DNA of 64,000 nucleotides from Otis tarda (lineage: Eukaryota; Chordata; Aves; Otidiformes; Otididae): positions 46,701,001-46,765,000 of the forward strand of contig CM048552.1 of NCBI GenBank assembly GCA_026413225.1. Direction: 5' to 3'. The position numbers and the translations under genes are program-made. The notes under the pieces are model-generated. The model was not told where the DNA came from. It worked only from the letters and a program-made list of their open reading frames with translations, and searched no databases. Within the stretch, counting starts at the first letter, position 1; each line of letters opens with the position of its first letter. Of the stretch, positions 1-11,552 are shown in pieces.

Positions 1-329
1 AGATAATGAGAAAGAGAACAAGATAACTTCTGCCCACCCCTCTCTCTTCCCAGGCTTAACATTATCTCTACCACCTTCCCCCGCCCCCAAGTGACACAGG
101 GGGGAAGAGGGAATGGCAGTTACGGTCAGTTCATCACGCGTTGTTTTATGCCACTGCTTTGTAGTCGGGGGAAGAACTCCTCACATTCCTCCCCTGCTCC
201 AGCGTGGGGTCCCTCCCACAGGCCACAGTCCTTCTTCAAACTGCTCTGGCATGGGTCATTTCTTCCGTGGGGTGCAGTCCCTCCAGAACAGCTGTCCCAG
301 CATGGGCCCTCCACGGGCCACAGCCTCCT

Positions 330-533
330 TCAGGCACCTGCCTGCCCCGACGTGGGGTCCCCCACAGGCTGCAGGTGAGTCTCTGCTCCTCTGTGGACCT
401 CCATGGGCTGCAGGGGGACAGCCTGCTCCACCATGGTCGTCACCACAGGCTGCAGGGGAATCTTGGCCAGGAGCCGCATTACTCCTCCCCTTCCTTCTTC
501 ACTGATCTTGGCATCTGCAGCCCTTCCTCTCAC
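330..533 (-). other. Short sense-strand open frame inside LTR copy 1 (67 codons)
   Basis: This open frame runs in the sense direction of the LTR, about 175 bp downstream of its TATA-like box. The same 67-codon frame is open in the copy at 45887-47023 (46296-46499, plus), with shared blocks such as MRLLAKIPLQPVV and VPLQPMEVH. The peptide is built from repeats of LQPV or LQPM, because the DNA beneath holds an imperfect array of about 42 bp. No known domain is visible. Conservation of the frame may simply reflect recent copying and a repeat unit that is a multiple of three for two steps. I do not claim it is translated. Confidence 0.3.
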
Positions 534-708
534 AAGAAAAATTCTTCACAACAGGCAGGCAGACGCCTCTCAGGATCTCTTCATATCTCATCTGCTCTCC
601 ACTTCTTGCAGACAGGCTGAGCAGAGTTGAGTGAGGCCTGCAAGGCCCACAAGGCTTGCACTTCCCCCTCTCTGCCCCTGTTCAGCTTCTTCACATCATC
701 TCTCCTTC

Positions 709-716
709 TTAAATAT
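709..716 (-). promoter_or_regulatory. TATA-like box of LTR copy 1
   Basis: The minus strand reads atatttaa followed by gaagga. The same TATTTAAGAAG context occurs at the equivalent place in the two complete copies (32291-32298 minus, 46059-46066 plus). Position about 170 bp from the sense 5' end suits a retroviral U3 promoter. The role is inferred from position and conservation. Confidence 0.45.
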
Positions 717-888
717 GTTATTGCAGACGCATTATCATGGAACATTCTGCTACCAATTGGCTCGGCCCTGGCCAGCAGCGGGTCCACCCTAGGCCCAGCT
801 GAGTCCACTGGACAAAGGAAAATTACTTCTAGCAGCTTCTTACTGAAGCTACCACCGTAGCCCCCCCTCACTAAACAAAACCAGAACA

Positions 889-3800
889 CTTGCCATTCTG
901 TATCCAACAGTAGCCAATAAGACCTGCTTAGGAAAAACTACAGGAAGGAGAATAAGATAAACTGACCCCTTCCTAATATATTCTCTAGCATTTTTATACT
1001 AAAACAGTCTTACAGTGTGTAAATACAGCTTCACAAAAGAAATGAATGTAATGTTCTCAGCGTCAGCGAGGGACTCAATTTTGAAATTTGTGGCACAAGC
1101 ATCAAGTTACAGATTCGGGGTAAATGCCAAAAAGAAATTTTTAATAGAGTTCAAATCACTATCAGGAGAGATTTCTGTAACAGTAGGTTAGACAAATGTT
1201 TATAAGAGATGATAGCTGATCCTGGAATGAGTTAGGGAATGAATCAAATAAACTCTTGAGATCTCTTTCAGACATACTTTCTATGATTCCGTATCTTCTC
1301 AGTCATCTTCCAATCATCTTCCAGGTGTTTTTTGTTTCTTTGGCAGAAAATATATAATGTGTTTTATGAATAAACCATGTGCAATGTTTGGCTGAGGAAG
1401 ATGAAGTGAAGAGGTCACAGCTCTTCTCAGGCTGAATGCGATTCAGCAGCACAAAACCAGAAATCAACTGAAAATAAAAAGGTCTGTTCAGAAAACTAGA
1501 TAAACTTTCATATCTGTCCTGAAGATGTTGTTTGAATTTGAAAAAAAAAAAAAAAAAGAAACTGTAAGGGGAATTAAATGGGAATTCAGACTTCACATGG
1601 GAACACATCACAGTAGTATCAGTAGTATTACAGTGCAGGTTTTGAAGAGAAATATTGTTTTCACACAATTAATGAGAATTTTCTTCTCCCCATTATTCAG
1701 CACAGCTCCAGGTATTTTATTATCTTCTTTGTCCTACTATGTTAGTAAAATCTCTCCATCTTTTTTTTTTTACTATGCTGGAATTCCATACTCTCAGATG
1801 TAGGACCAGACATTGTACATTTCTCCTGCATCATATGCCTTCTTGCTAATAACTGAATCTTTATCTATTAAATTAGAAAACATTTGTGTACAGGAAGTCA
1901 GCTAAACATAATTGTATTCATCAAATTACAATTATATCATAGGTATTACCTAAGGCACCACTAAAAATACGAAACAATATATAAGCTGAAACTAATAAAG
2001 CTTCATATAGGATTTTTCTTGAGCAATTGGCACTCAACCGGACAGTACACTTCAGACTCCTTAATTGGACAAAATTTGAAAAGGAAAATACAAGTAAATG
2101 AACATTTTGTTTAGAGGAGTTTAGTTCTCCTTTACAATTCCATAAAAAAATGTTGTGGAATAGTAGCTTTCTTTGTCTCTCATTACTTCAATAAAAGTTT
2201 TTTCTCACTCTCATAATTATGGAAAATATTATGCCAGAAACAGTGAACTAAACCCCACCTTGACATTTGTACATTGATGTTAATCAAGGCTAATCAGTGT
2301 TGTCCCTGTAGCACATAGCAACGTAATAGTTTTTCTAATCACAAGTACACTCTACAGGTCTTAATTCATTCCCTTAGAGATAGTAACATGTTGAGGTTCA
2401 ACTCTATGCTTTTCTCAGTTTGATTCCTACAAATTGAAATTATACAGCTAACTGAATAAAACCCATGTTTACCTTAATCAGCCTTGTCCATTTTTACTTT
2501 GCTTTCCTATGTGGATAATAAGTATTTTGTGTGATCTCCTCATTCATTAACAGTCACTAGTGAAAATCGCTTCTTAACATATTTTTTTTTTCCACCATGT
2601 CTAAGATCTATTTTGAGTGCTCACCAGCCCTTAGCCAGTAGACAAGTAATATAGGATTTATCCTTTCTCAGACATCTTACAGAAACAACTTGTTGCATAT
2701 GATCAATGTTTCTTCAGACAAACAATATCTGTTACGAAGAGTCTCAATATTGATCTTACGGTGACATGTATTAGTGCAGGATTATACTTCCTTTTCTGAA
2801 GCATGGCTTCAGACTTATTTGTGCTATTCTTCCTTCTATGGAACCAGTTTATATTGCAAAGTATGAGGAAATTCATGGTAAGTAGCACTACATATCTTCC
2901 ATGTGTTCTATAAGCATTACCTATTCACATTTACTGTCATATATCAGTATCCTGTGTTAGACACTGATGCTGGGCAGCAGAAAGAGTTGAGTGTTTTTGA
3001 AAATCTATTTGATTGTAAAGAGAGGTTTCACTTCACAAAATGCTTTGAAGAAGTTACAACTTTTTTTTTTTTCTTTTTGAAGTAGCAGGTTCATACATTT
3101 ACCTTGATTGCCTCCAGTAGCTTTGAATATTGTTTAACTTTATTCTGTAAGTATTGTTTCACTGAGGTGATTGCAATATAAGTGTAAGTTAAACACCCTC
3201 TGTTGGTTTCAGAGAAATCTGGAAAGGCTTACGCTGCTCTGTACTGAGAGCTCAGCCGTCACTTTCCATGGAATTTATGACAAGGTGGTGGAAAATTTTA
3301 GCCATATTTTGGCTGTTAAATCAAGGGAAAAGATTAGCATTGCCAAAAACAATTCCCTCTGCAATTCTTTACCTCAGTTATCTACAGCATTCTGCCTGTT
3401 ATCTGTTTTCTCTCCTCATTGTTCTGATTGGCAAGGGAAGTACAGGTCACTCTGCAGTGGCACCTGAACACAGCTGCACAGGCTGCTCCTTGTAATGACA
3501 AGCTTATTACACAATAGCAAGAAATGAAAATGCACATTTCCTGGCAAGCTGAAAGGTATCACTTTCAACAGAAGGGTAACTAATGCAAAGAGGAAAAAGA
3601 ATCTTTCACATTTGTATCTCTTTGTAAAAGGTACTATTGCATAAGTTGTGTCTGTGGCAAAATATGTTGAGGTCTGATTAATAAGGAAGCTGACACAATG
3701 AGAGGAAAAATGTTTTAGAGGACACAGAAAGTGTTCTGATCAAATGGAATACAAGCCCCATCAATAATGCCTTGAAAGAGACTATCTTACAGCCTTCATC

Positions 3801-6800
3801 AAATGTGTCTGGTTTTTTGAAGACTGGTTAGGTAAAAGTGAATTATGCTGCTCATGCATTTAATGTCATATTTTTCTATATACCACTTGGTACAGACTAC
3901 AGTAGTGGACTGAAAACACAGTCATAGCTATCTGAGGGATGTTTGTTACAATTTTCTGGCTTGATAATATGAATTTGTTTCCCAAGCTGTTGGTTTCTAT
4001 GGAATAAGAGAGGCAGAAAATTATTTCTGCAAATTGGAATTGATGAAATGTCTTTTTCTAAGTCATGGCTACAAGTAATTTCTGATTAAATTATGTGTTA
4101 AAATAATTAAGGTGAATTATTTACTCACTGCTTTTGTATTTTTTGTAGGTTCACTTATCCTTTATAGACAGACTGAGTGACATGCTTCACTCCTGAGTAT
4201 TTATAATCATTCTGCTTAATTGAGCTGTCAATTGCTTGAAGAAACACACCACAAAAATATTCTAAAAAACATCCGAAGATTGGGATTTAACTGAAAGATA
4301 CAATTTCAGAAACAAATGAAGAATTATATTAAGAATTTTGTGAGACAATTTTTGCAATTTAGCAAAATCAGGTAGGTTGAAACAGAAGTATGTAAGTTCT
4401 TGTGCAATTATGGTAGTTTTCATTTGACATTCCCCAAATCAAATCTGACTTAATTTTCACTTTCCTATGAGGTAAAAGATCAGATTTGTGTGAGACTCAT
4501 TATATCTTCTCAAAATTGTCACTTTTAAAGATATGTAAACTGCAACCGTAAAAATATTTGTTGTAAGTCTTCATTCATATTAAAAGCTAGTCTCCCAAGG
4601 AAATTTCCCTGAGATTTTGACTTGTCCAGACATTTCTTGTACATTTTTCAACCTTTCTTGTCAACTCAGTTTTGCAATGTAAGCAGGATTCAGAAGCTAA
4701 AGATGCTGAGAGGAATCTTATTTCCTTCTAAGTCCAGATGAATCATTCTAGGAAACTCTTGAGATTTTCCAGATATATAGGTCTCAGAGGTAATATAAAG
4801 CAAACAGTATCCAGAAAATGTCTTCTGTGCTTAACTCTTCCAATAATATAAGTGGGCAATTGGCTTGAAGATCCAGGTCCATAATGAAATTAATGGTTTC
4901 CCATTTATATCAGAATCAAAACTGATGTGCTTATCTTGGTCATTTTATCTGCTTATACGTGCTGGACAGAGGGTAGATGGACAAGAGACACAAGCAGATC
5001 TTAAGCCTCAGAGAGAGAATGCTCTCAAGAAACAATAATGCAGTATGCTTTCAGAGGTTATATGATTAATCTGACTTTCCTTTTTCTTTTTTACTGCATT
5101 TTATCAAAAAATTTTTGTTGAGTTAAAAAAATTACATCCTTCACTGTTATTTTTGTTTTTATTTGCCACACATGACTCTTGTAACTTCCTTTTTGTCTTA
5201 CTTGAGGCTTGAATAAAGTCAAACTAAGCTTAAAAATTATATACATGTAGTTTATGAACAATAAATTTCCTTTCATTTTTTTGCAGTTACTTTCTGCTTC
5301 TCACACACATAATTTTTCAATCAGCATATTGAAATTAAACCTCTTATAGCTGAAAAAAAAACATTTAAAAATTTAGATTTAGGGTTTCCCCTATTTAAAG
5401 TTGAATGAAGTTTTCTCTCTTCAAATTCTTACCAGTTGTGGCTAGCAGAAGAAAAATAATGAACCAAATGAATAGAAATTAATATTAATCTTCTTTTAAT
5501 CATAAGACAAAATGATTAGCTTAATCCTTACACTTGGAGAATACTTAAAAATGTACAAAGGCTCATTGATCAGCACTGAAGCTTGATTAGGTGAGCGTTC
5601 AAATCAGCAAAGCATCCAGGCAGACTATCTAAAACTGTAGAGTGCATGCAATACTGTTTTATTTCAAGTCATGTCTCAGACTCTTACAGTGATGTGCAAT
5701 AGGCTAAGAGGAAAATTTAACTTTACCGTCTTGCAGAGATGATTTCCGCAAGGTTCAAACTGGAGATAAAATAGATTTAAGGGGCATCCTGAACAGACAC
5801 TAGTTGATCATTGAGTTAATTGGAAGTGATGAAGCTGGTTTATGCAGGAGAAAAACTAATCAGGATTTATTAACCTCAGGTAACAAACCTATTTGAGAGG
5901 GCTCTGGAGAAGTAGGATAATCTGATTTGATCATTTCTTGGACAGGAAGACCATCACTCACAACAAATGTCCTGCTCACAGTTCTCATTTGTGTTCCATA
6001 TTATATTTGTTGCAGGTTTGTAGAAGTTCTGCAATGTGTCAAACTCCACTCCTTCATCTGCACAATGTAATTCTCAAATAAACAAATTCACAATGAACAA
6101 TTTTAATCTAACTCTGTCATGAGAGAAGAGGCATATTAGACTACTCATGTTTATCAGACTTCTCATATCCTCTCGTCATTGTTAATGGTGTGTAACGTTC
6201 TAATTGCTCACACATACATGGTTAGTGAAAAGCTAATTACAAAAATTGTTCCACAGATACTCCCAAAAGATTGCCACTCTCCACGCCCTTTTCAAAAGGT
6301 GTCTCTGACATAACTGACTCTAGCCTATGAGTTCCTGCTCCTTCCATCTGAAGAGAAGTGGCTATTTCTTTATTATAGCACACTCTGTTCCCTTGATCTT
6401 TAAATATTACAAGAAGACAAAAAATGTAGCCACTCAACTCTGTTCTACTTTCCAGCTCTCATATTATTATTCTTTTTAATATGGTTTATCTGTTCAGTTG
6501 CATTAGATTACTTACTTCTGGAAGTCCTTTATACTTCAAGTAGCTTTTTTCTGCTACTTTTGCAATGAGCTCGTAACTTCCTGTTAGCCTTCGGGTCTCC
6601 CTCTACAGCCACAGATATTTGAATAGTTCTATGGCCACTACATCAGAAGACACAGACACAGACAAAACAAATGGATTGAAGGATCAACAAGATGGCACTG
6701 CTTAGGGCAGTGAAAAGTTCCTTACTGACACCGTAATACAGTTTCAAATAATAATAATTTTTATATTTAATATTTCAGTATCTAAAATAACTATTTCAAA

Positions 6801-9800
6801 TTAAGTTCAAGGACGAGTATAAGACAAAATGCAGGAAATGAGTGATTTCCTGAATTCATACTAATGAGCCTGAGGCGTGTTCATATAGGGTGAGATTGGT
6901 CTCAATGTACACATTGGGTATCCCTTAACTTTATCCATTTTTCCATGAGTTGTTTACTGATTATTTAAAATTTCAAATTATTTTCTGCCTTATCAGATTG
7001 ACTTGCAAACTGTGAACATGACTGCTAGGCTCTTACATAAACATTCTTGGCAGCTCCTAACAAAATCCCTTTGTGTGAATGTTTATCTTCTTGGAGATGG
7101 TATGCACAAGCCAGAAATCACAGGACGATTTTTATGTTTTGCATAGGCCCCAGTGTTTAACCCCCTGTGTTTTTTGGGGGAAAATTTTTCTGTTGTTGTT
7201 TAAAGTCTCCTTATAGAATTGCAAAATCTCTTTATGGATTCAGGTTCTATTATTAAAAAAACCAGAAAGTTGTAGCTAAAAGGTTGGACTTAGGAAGTAG
7301 ACAGAGGAGGTAGAGTCTAGTTTATCGCACATTAAAGCTACTGAGCCTTTGCATTGATTTACAGAAGACCTAGACTGAGCTTTTAAGTGGGGAAGCTAAA
7401 GGAATGCTTTTCTAAACAGCAGATGCTGCAGCACACACATACACACACACACACAGACACACACAAGAGTTTTTTGACATGTATTGAATTAAAAAGTTGT
7501 TCAGGAGCTAGAAACTTTGAAAGCAATACTTGAGATATGACAGGTTCAGGAGAAAGGACCAAAAACCACATGCAATGGGATATGTGGAGTGCAAAGTGAA
7601 ACTAGCAGATTAGTTTATCAAGAAAGAGACAGAAAGAGCTGCCAAAACACAAGTGAAAACAAGACTTGAAGAATCAGTCAGGGATGAAAGATATGGGGAA
7701 GGTCATAAGTCTTTGATTAGAATTTTTAATAAGGGATTTCTTCTGTGTTGTGAAACATACTGTAATTGGTCTGAATTTAAATTAATCTCATATTTTTCTC
7801 TCAAGCAGAATTGTTGAAAAAAAGCAGGATTGATAAATCTGAGGGGTGGCTTTTTGTAACAAGGCCATATGTCTCATACTTGGGGCTTATCTTCGATTTA
7901 CACTTATACAAATTAGAAAATGCTCTTTCAAGTTCTAAGATTATACTGGCCAAACCCTATTATTCTGAAGCTTTCTTAATAAACATCATGGTCTCATCTG
8001 GATTTTAAGATCATTCTGATACATCATACACCTTTTGCTCAGTATTAAGAACTGTAATTTAATATTAACTTAGAGACAGACATAAATCAAATATTTAAGA
8101 GAGATGAAAGCCTAATTAATATAATCTCTTGCTCATAACTTCTCTTATTGTAAGTGAAGTTATGAACAATTATTTATACAAATTAAACTCCTGTGCATTT
8201 TAATAACATGAATTTATATCTTCAAAATTATAGCTTCTCTTTCCAATATTTAATTTATGGAGATCTCTTTCATCATTATATAAGCACACACATTTTATGA
8301 GGAGATTTTGAATAATAGCATTTGGATCTTGGAGAATAAATGTTTAATAATCCTTTTTAAAAGTGAGTTGCAGAAGCTAATCAAAAGGAAATGTGGAAAT
8401 AAACCAATTGATTATTATAATAACTAAGATGGCCCACTGATATTTGATTAGAAGCCCACATAACAGTCCCAGTTGCCTTAGTATGAAATAAAAATGAAAC
8501 TCTGCATAACAAACTAATATTTTCAGTTGCTGAAGGATGTGATTACAGCTGAAATATCATTCATTACACTGTGCGATCTAATTCTATCTGTAGCTAAACC
8601 AAGAATTACTCAATTTTTTAGACATGCAAAAAATGTTTGGATTAACCTTGAGGTTTTAGCAAGGAATTTTTATGTATTTTTTACAAATACAGTTTTTGAA
8701 AGCCTGATTTTGAACAGTCTTAACTTCCTTAAACACATGGGTTTTTTAAAAAAAGATACCAGTACAGAAAAGCTAGTGCTATAAGATTTCAAAGTTTGCC
8801 AAGTTGCGAATGTACTTAAGCATATGACTAATCCTGATAGATAATTATTAATGCTCTAATAGATTACCTTTGAATTTATAGTGAATTGAATTTGTAGTGA
8901 ATTGAAAGTACTTTACAAGGGAAAAGAAAAAAGGGAGATGCACTGCTGAACACAGCCATAGATTTCAGGTGATCGTCTGAGAAGCTTATACACTTCAGAG
9001 AAGAACACTAAAGCTGCAGCAAAGATGATGATCACAAGAGGAGTGGTTGAAAAATTATTCCGGGTGGCTGGAGAACCCAACAGTGAGACACCAAATAACT
9101 GAATAAGGGGAACAGTGGCACATTCACACTACCACAAGTTCAAGTGTTTGATCATTCAGTTTCTCAGCTGGAAGAAATATCTGAGACATAAAAATGAGAA
9201 AAGTTAAAACAGTGTGAGAGAAGCCATGGATGAATTTTGGTTCAATTTAATTTCAAAATTAAATCCAAAACATTTCCTTAATTCCAAAATGAAACTTTAT
9301 TTTTCACATTTTCCCATCTTAACATGTTGATTAATAACTTTAGATCACCTGAACCAATAATTCATTGTGAGCCTTAAGCGCTATCAAAATTTTTCAGTCA
9401 GCCTTAGTGTGAAAATGTCAGATAAAATGACTGATGAGTATCAACAAAGCTCTCTTCACTCTAATCTATTGTGCCACGGAGGCAGTGATATTTATTAGTT
9501 ATCTCATGGCTGTATGTGCCTGAGGCTTGGAGTTGCGCACCGTCTCTTCTACAGTGTGAACAGAACAGAATGGCAGCAGGTTCCATGAAGAAGTGCACTT
9601 CAAGGGAGAATATGACGTTGAAGAGGAGCTTCAGAGCTACTAAATAGAACACACTATTGACCAGTCATGGTTACCTTTACCTTTTCCCCTTTTGCACCTC
9701 TCTCAGATGTGAGCATTAGCCATTTTTCAGAAAGGTATTGGGTTTTAAAATACATTATTTCCTTGACAGCATATGCAGACGCATCTTTCTATGTATCTAC

Positions 9801-10754
9801 AGCATGTAATAATTTTTATTGAAATTTCCCTCAATTTTTGAAGGAAAGTCAAAATGGTAAAAGTTTACTTTTTCAGACTTATGAAGTGGTGCAAGACTGC
9901 ACTATAGTGGCCTACATTTTCCTACTTCCTCACAGGCATAAAACTCCAAATACATTAACATTCATGTGCACTGTGTGCCAAGTGCTTCATTAGCTTGTGC
10001 AGGCGTCCTTTGTGAGATCAGCTCTTCATGTCTCCGCCTCTTGCACTTACTATAGGAAGTAGGTGAACTTCCTTTTCTTGGTGTTTTCCTGTAAAACTAT
10101 AGCACCAGAGTAGGCCAATCACACTGGCTTTCACAAATTACAGGCATGAAACTCTGCTATTGTCTGGCCTGTCCAAACTACAAACTATCCTCACAACCTG
10201 TGCCCATGAACTTCATGAAGCTTCCAGTTAACCATTTGGTCTCCCTAAACCTGTAAAATGACAGAACGATATATTTTGCGGCTCAGACTTATCCACACAC
10301 ATACTCTTCATAGGCCTGCCATAGTATGGCAAGATCATGTATTTAAATCCTGCTACTTTTTTATTCTGTCTTTCATTAGAAGGACAGGAAATACTGTCTT
10401 CAAAAATTCTGTTGCAGAAAGCTCTTTGGTTGACTTGAAAGTATTACCAAATACTGTGTACAAACTTGACACTACAGACACACGATAAATCTAATATCAC
10501 CCCAGTACTCCCAGGACTGAAGCAAGTTTGTCTTACTGTTTGCAGGAATATGAAGGAATTTTCTGAATGTTCTGCTAATCATGTCAAGGGGGGTTAATTG
10601 AGGACTGATTATCTGCACTGAGGGATTACAGTAACCCGGAGTTAAACATCCTCAGTGTTCACTTCTTCAAGTGTATTGCAACATATCTGCAGTCTGCAAT
10701 TTCTTCAGGCACTCCTCAGAATGGTAGGCATCCTTTTACGTACATATATTATAT
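889..10754. other. AT-rich single-copy DNA, no gene recognised
   Basis: About 10 kb with no recognisable gene or interspersed repeat. It holds a 17-base A-run at 1541-1557, several T-runs (for example near 3060), an AC microsatellite at 7432-7465, and a short direct repeat of gtgaattgaa around 8880-8907. The longest open frame is 98 codons at 3171-3467 (plus). It begins near a tttcag splice-like site but resembles no family I know. Nothing else is supported. Confidence 0.6.
7432..7465. repeat. AC dinucleotide microsatellite, interrupted
   Basis: An AC run with a t interruption near 7440 and a g interruption near 7456. It is a simple sequence repeat and likely length-polymorphic. Confidence 0.9.
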
Positions 10755-11552
10755 TAATGGGGTTAAATTTAACAAGTTCAAGTGCCAGATTCTGTACCTG
10801 GGACGGAGTGACACTGGGCACAAGTATAAATTGGGAGAGGAGTGGCTGGAGAGCAGCCCTGTAGAAAGGGACCTGGGGGTGATTGACAGCAGGCTCCATA
10901 TGATTCAGCATAGTGCCCTGGCAGCCAAGAGGGCAAACCTCATCCTGGTGTGCATCAAACACAGAATAACCAGCCGGTCAAAAGAGATTATTATCCCACT
11001 GTATTCAGCATTGGTGTGGCCTGATCTTGAGTACTGTGTGCAGTTCTGGGCCTCACACTTTAAGAAGGATGTGAAGGTCCTTGAATGTGTCCAGAGAAGG
11101 GCAACAAAGCTGGTGATAGGGCAGGGAGGAATGTCCTCTGAGGAGCAGCTAAGGACAGTAGGTTTGCTTAGTCTGGAGAAAAGGAGGCTGAGGGGCGACC
11201 TCATTGCTCTCTACAGCTTCCTGACTAGGGGAAGTGGAGAGAGGTGCTGATCTCTTCTCCCTTGTATCCAGGGATAGGACTCATGGGAATGGTTCAAATC
11301 TGTGTCAGGGGAGTTTTAGACTGGACTTAAGGAACATTTCTTCACCAAGAGGGTGGTCAAATACTGGAACAAGCTTTCTAGAGAGGTGGTTGATGACCAA
11401 TGCTTGTCAGTGTTTAAGAGACATTTGGACAACGCTCTTAATAACATTCTTTAACTTTTGGTCAGCCCTGACCTGTCAGGCAATTGGACTAGATGATAAT
11501 TGTAGGTCCCTTCCAACTGAAATATTGTACTGTATTCTATTCTATTCTATTC
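10755..11552 (+). mobile_element. CR1 LINE, 5'-truncated 3' end, plus strand
   Basis: This is a truncated CR1 non-LTR retrotransposon. The part left encodes the C-terminal part of ORF2, downstream of the reverse transcriptase core, followed by the 3' untranslated region. A frame at 10831-11250 carries family hallmarks in order: ERDLGVI, ALAAKRAN, IPLYSALV.PDLEYCVQFW, VQRRATKL and LSLEKRRLRGDLIALY. After about 11250 the reading frame is lost, although DNA similarity continues through the region of the FFT and W.RLP motifs. It ends in a short ATTCT tandem tail at about 11532-11552. The 5' limit is approximate. Frameshifts and stops make it non-functional. No target duplication was identified. 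The CR1 call is confident; the subfamily is not assigned. Confidence 0.9.
11532..11552 (+). repeat. ATTCT pentanucleotide tail of CR1
   Basis: About four ATTCT units end the CR1 element. CR1 elements end in short tandem repeats rather than poly-A, so this fixes both the 3' end and the strand. Confidence 0.85.

Larger units (their letters stand above)
1..888 (-). mobile_element. 1.1-kb-class ERV-L-like LTR, partial (copy 1)
   Basis: This is a retroviral long terminal repeat cut off by the window's left edge. Base 1 matches a point about 200 bp inside the other two copies (31331-32449 and 45887-47023). It lies in minus orientation: its sense 5' end is at 888, where the plus strand reads ccagaaca, the complement of a TGT start. 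The TATA-like box is at 709-716 (minus). Relative to 45887-47023 it lacks a purine-rich segment of about 25 bp just downstream of that box. The long antisense frame of the other copies is broken here into pieces in several frames (91-378, 113-505, 204-620), so this copy is the most diverged. Whether it is a solo LTR or part of a longer element cannot be told, because the other end is outside the window. Similarity and ends are seen; the ERV-L assignment follows from its 3' end in the complete copies. Confidence 0.88.

Noticed and set aside
1541..1557. 17-base A-run as a retroposon tail
   Set aside because: No upstream sequence resembles a processed transcript or SINE, and no flanking duplication is evident.
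3171..3467. 98-codon plus-strand open frame beginning near a tttcag site
   Set aside because: No convincing donor in phase and no recognised product. Kept only as a note in the interval description.
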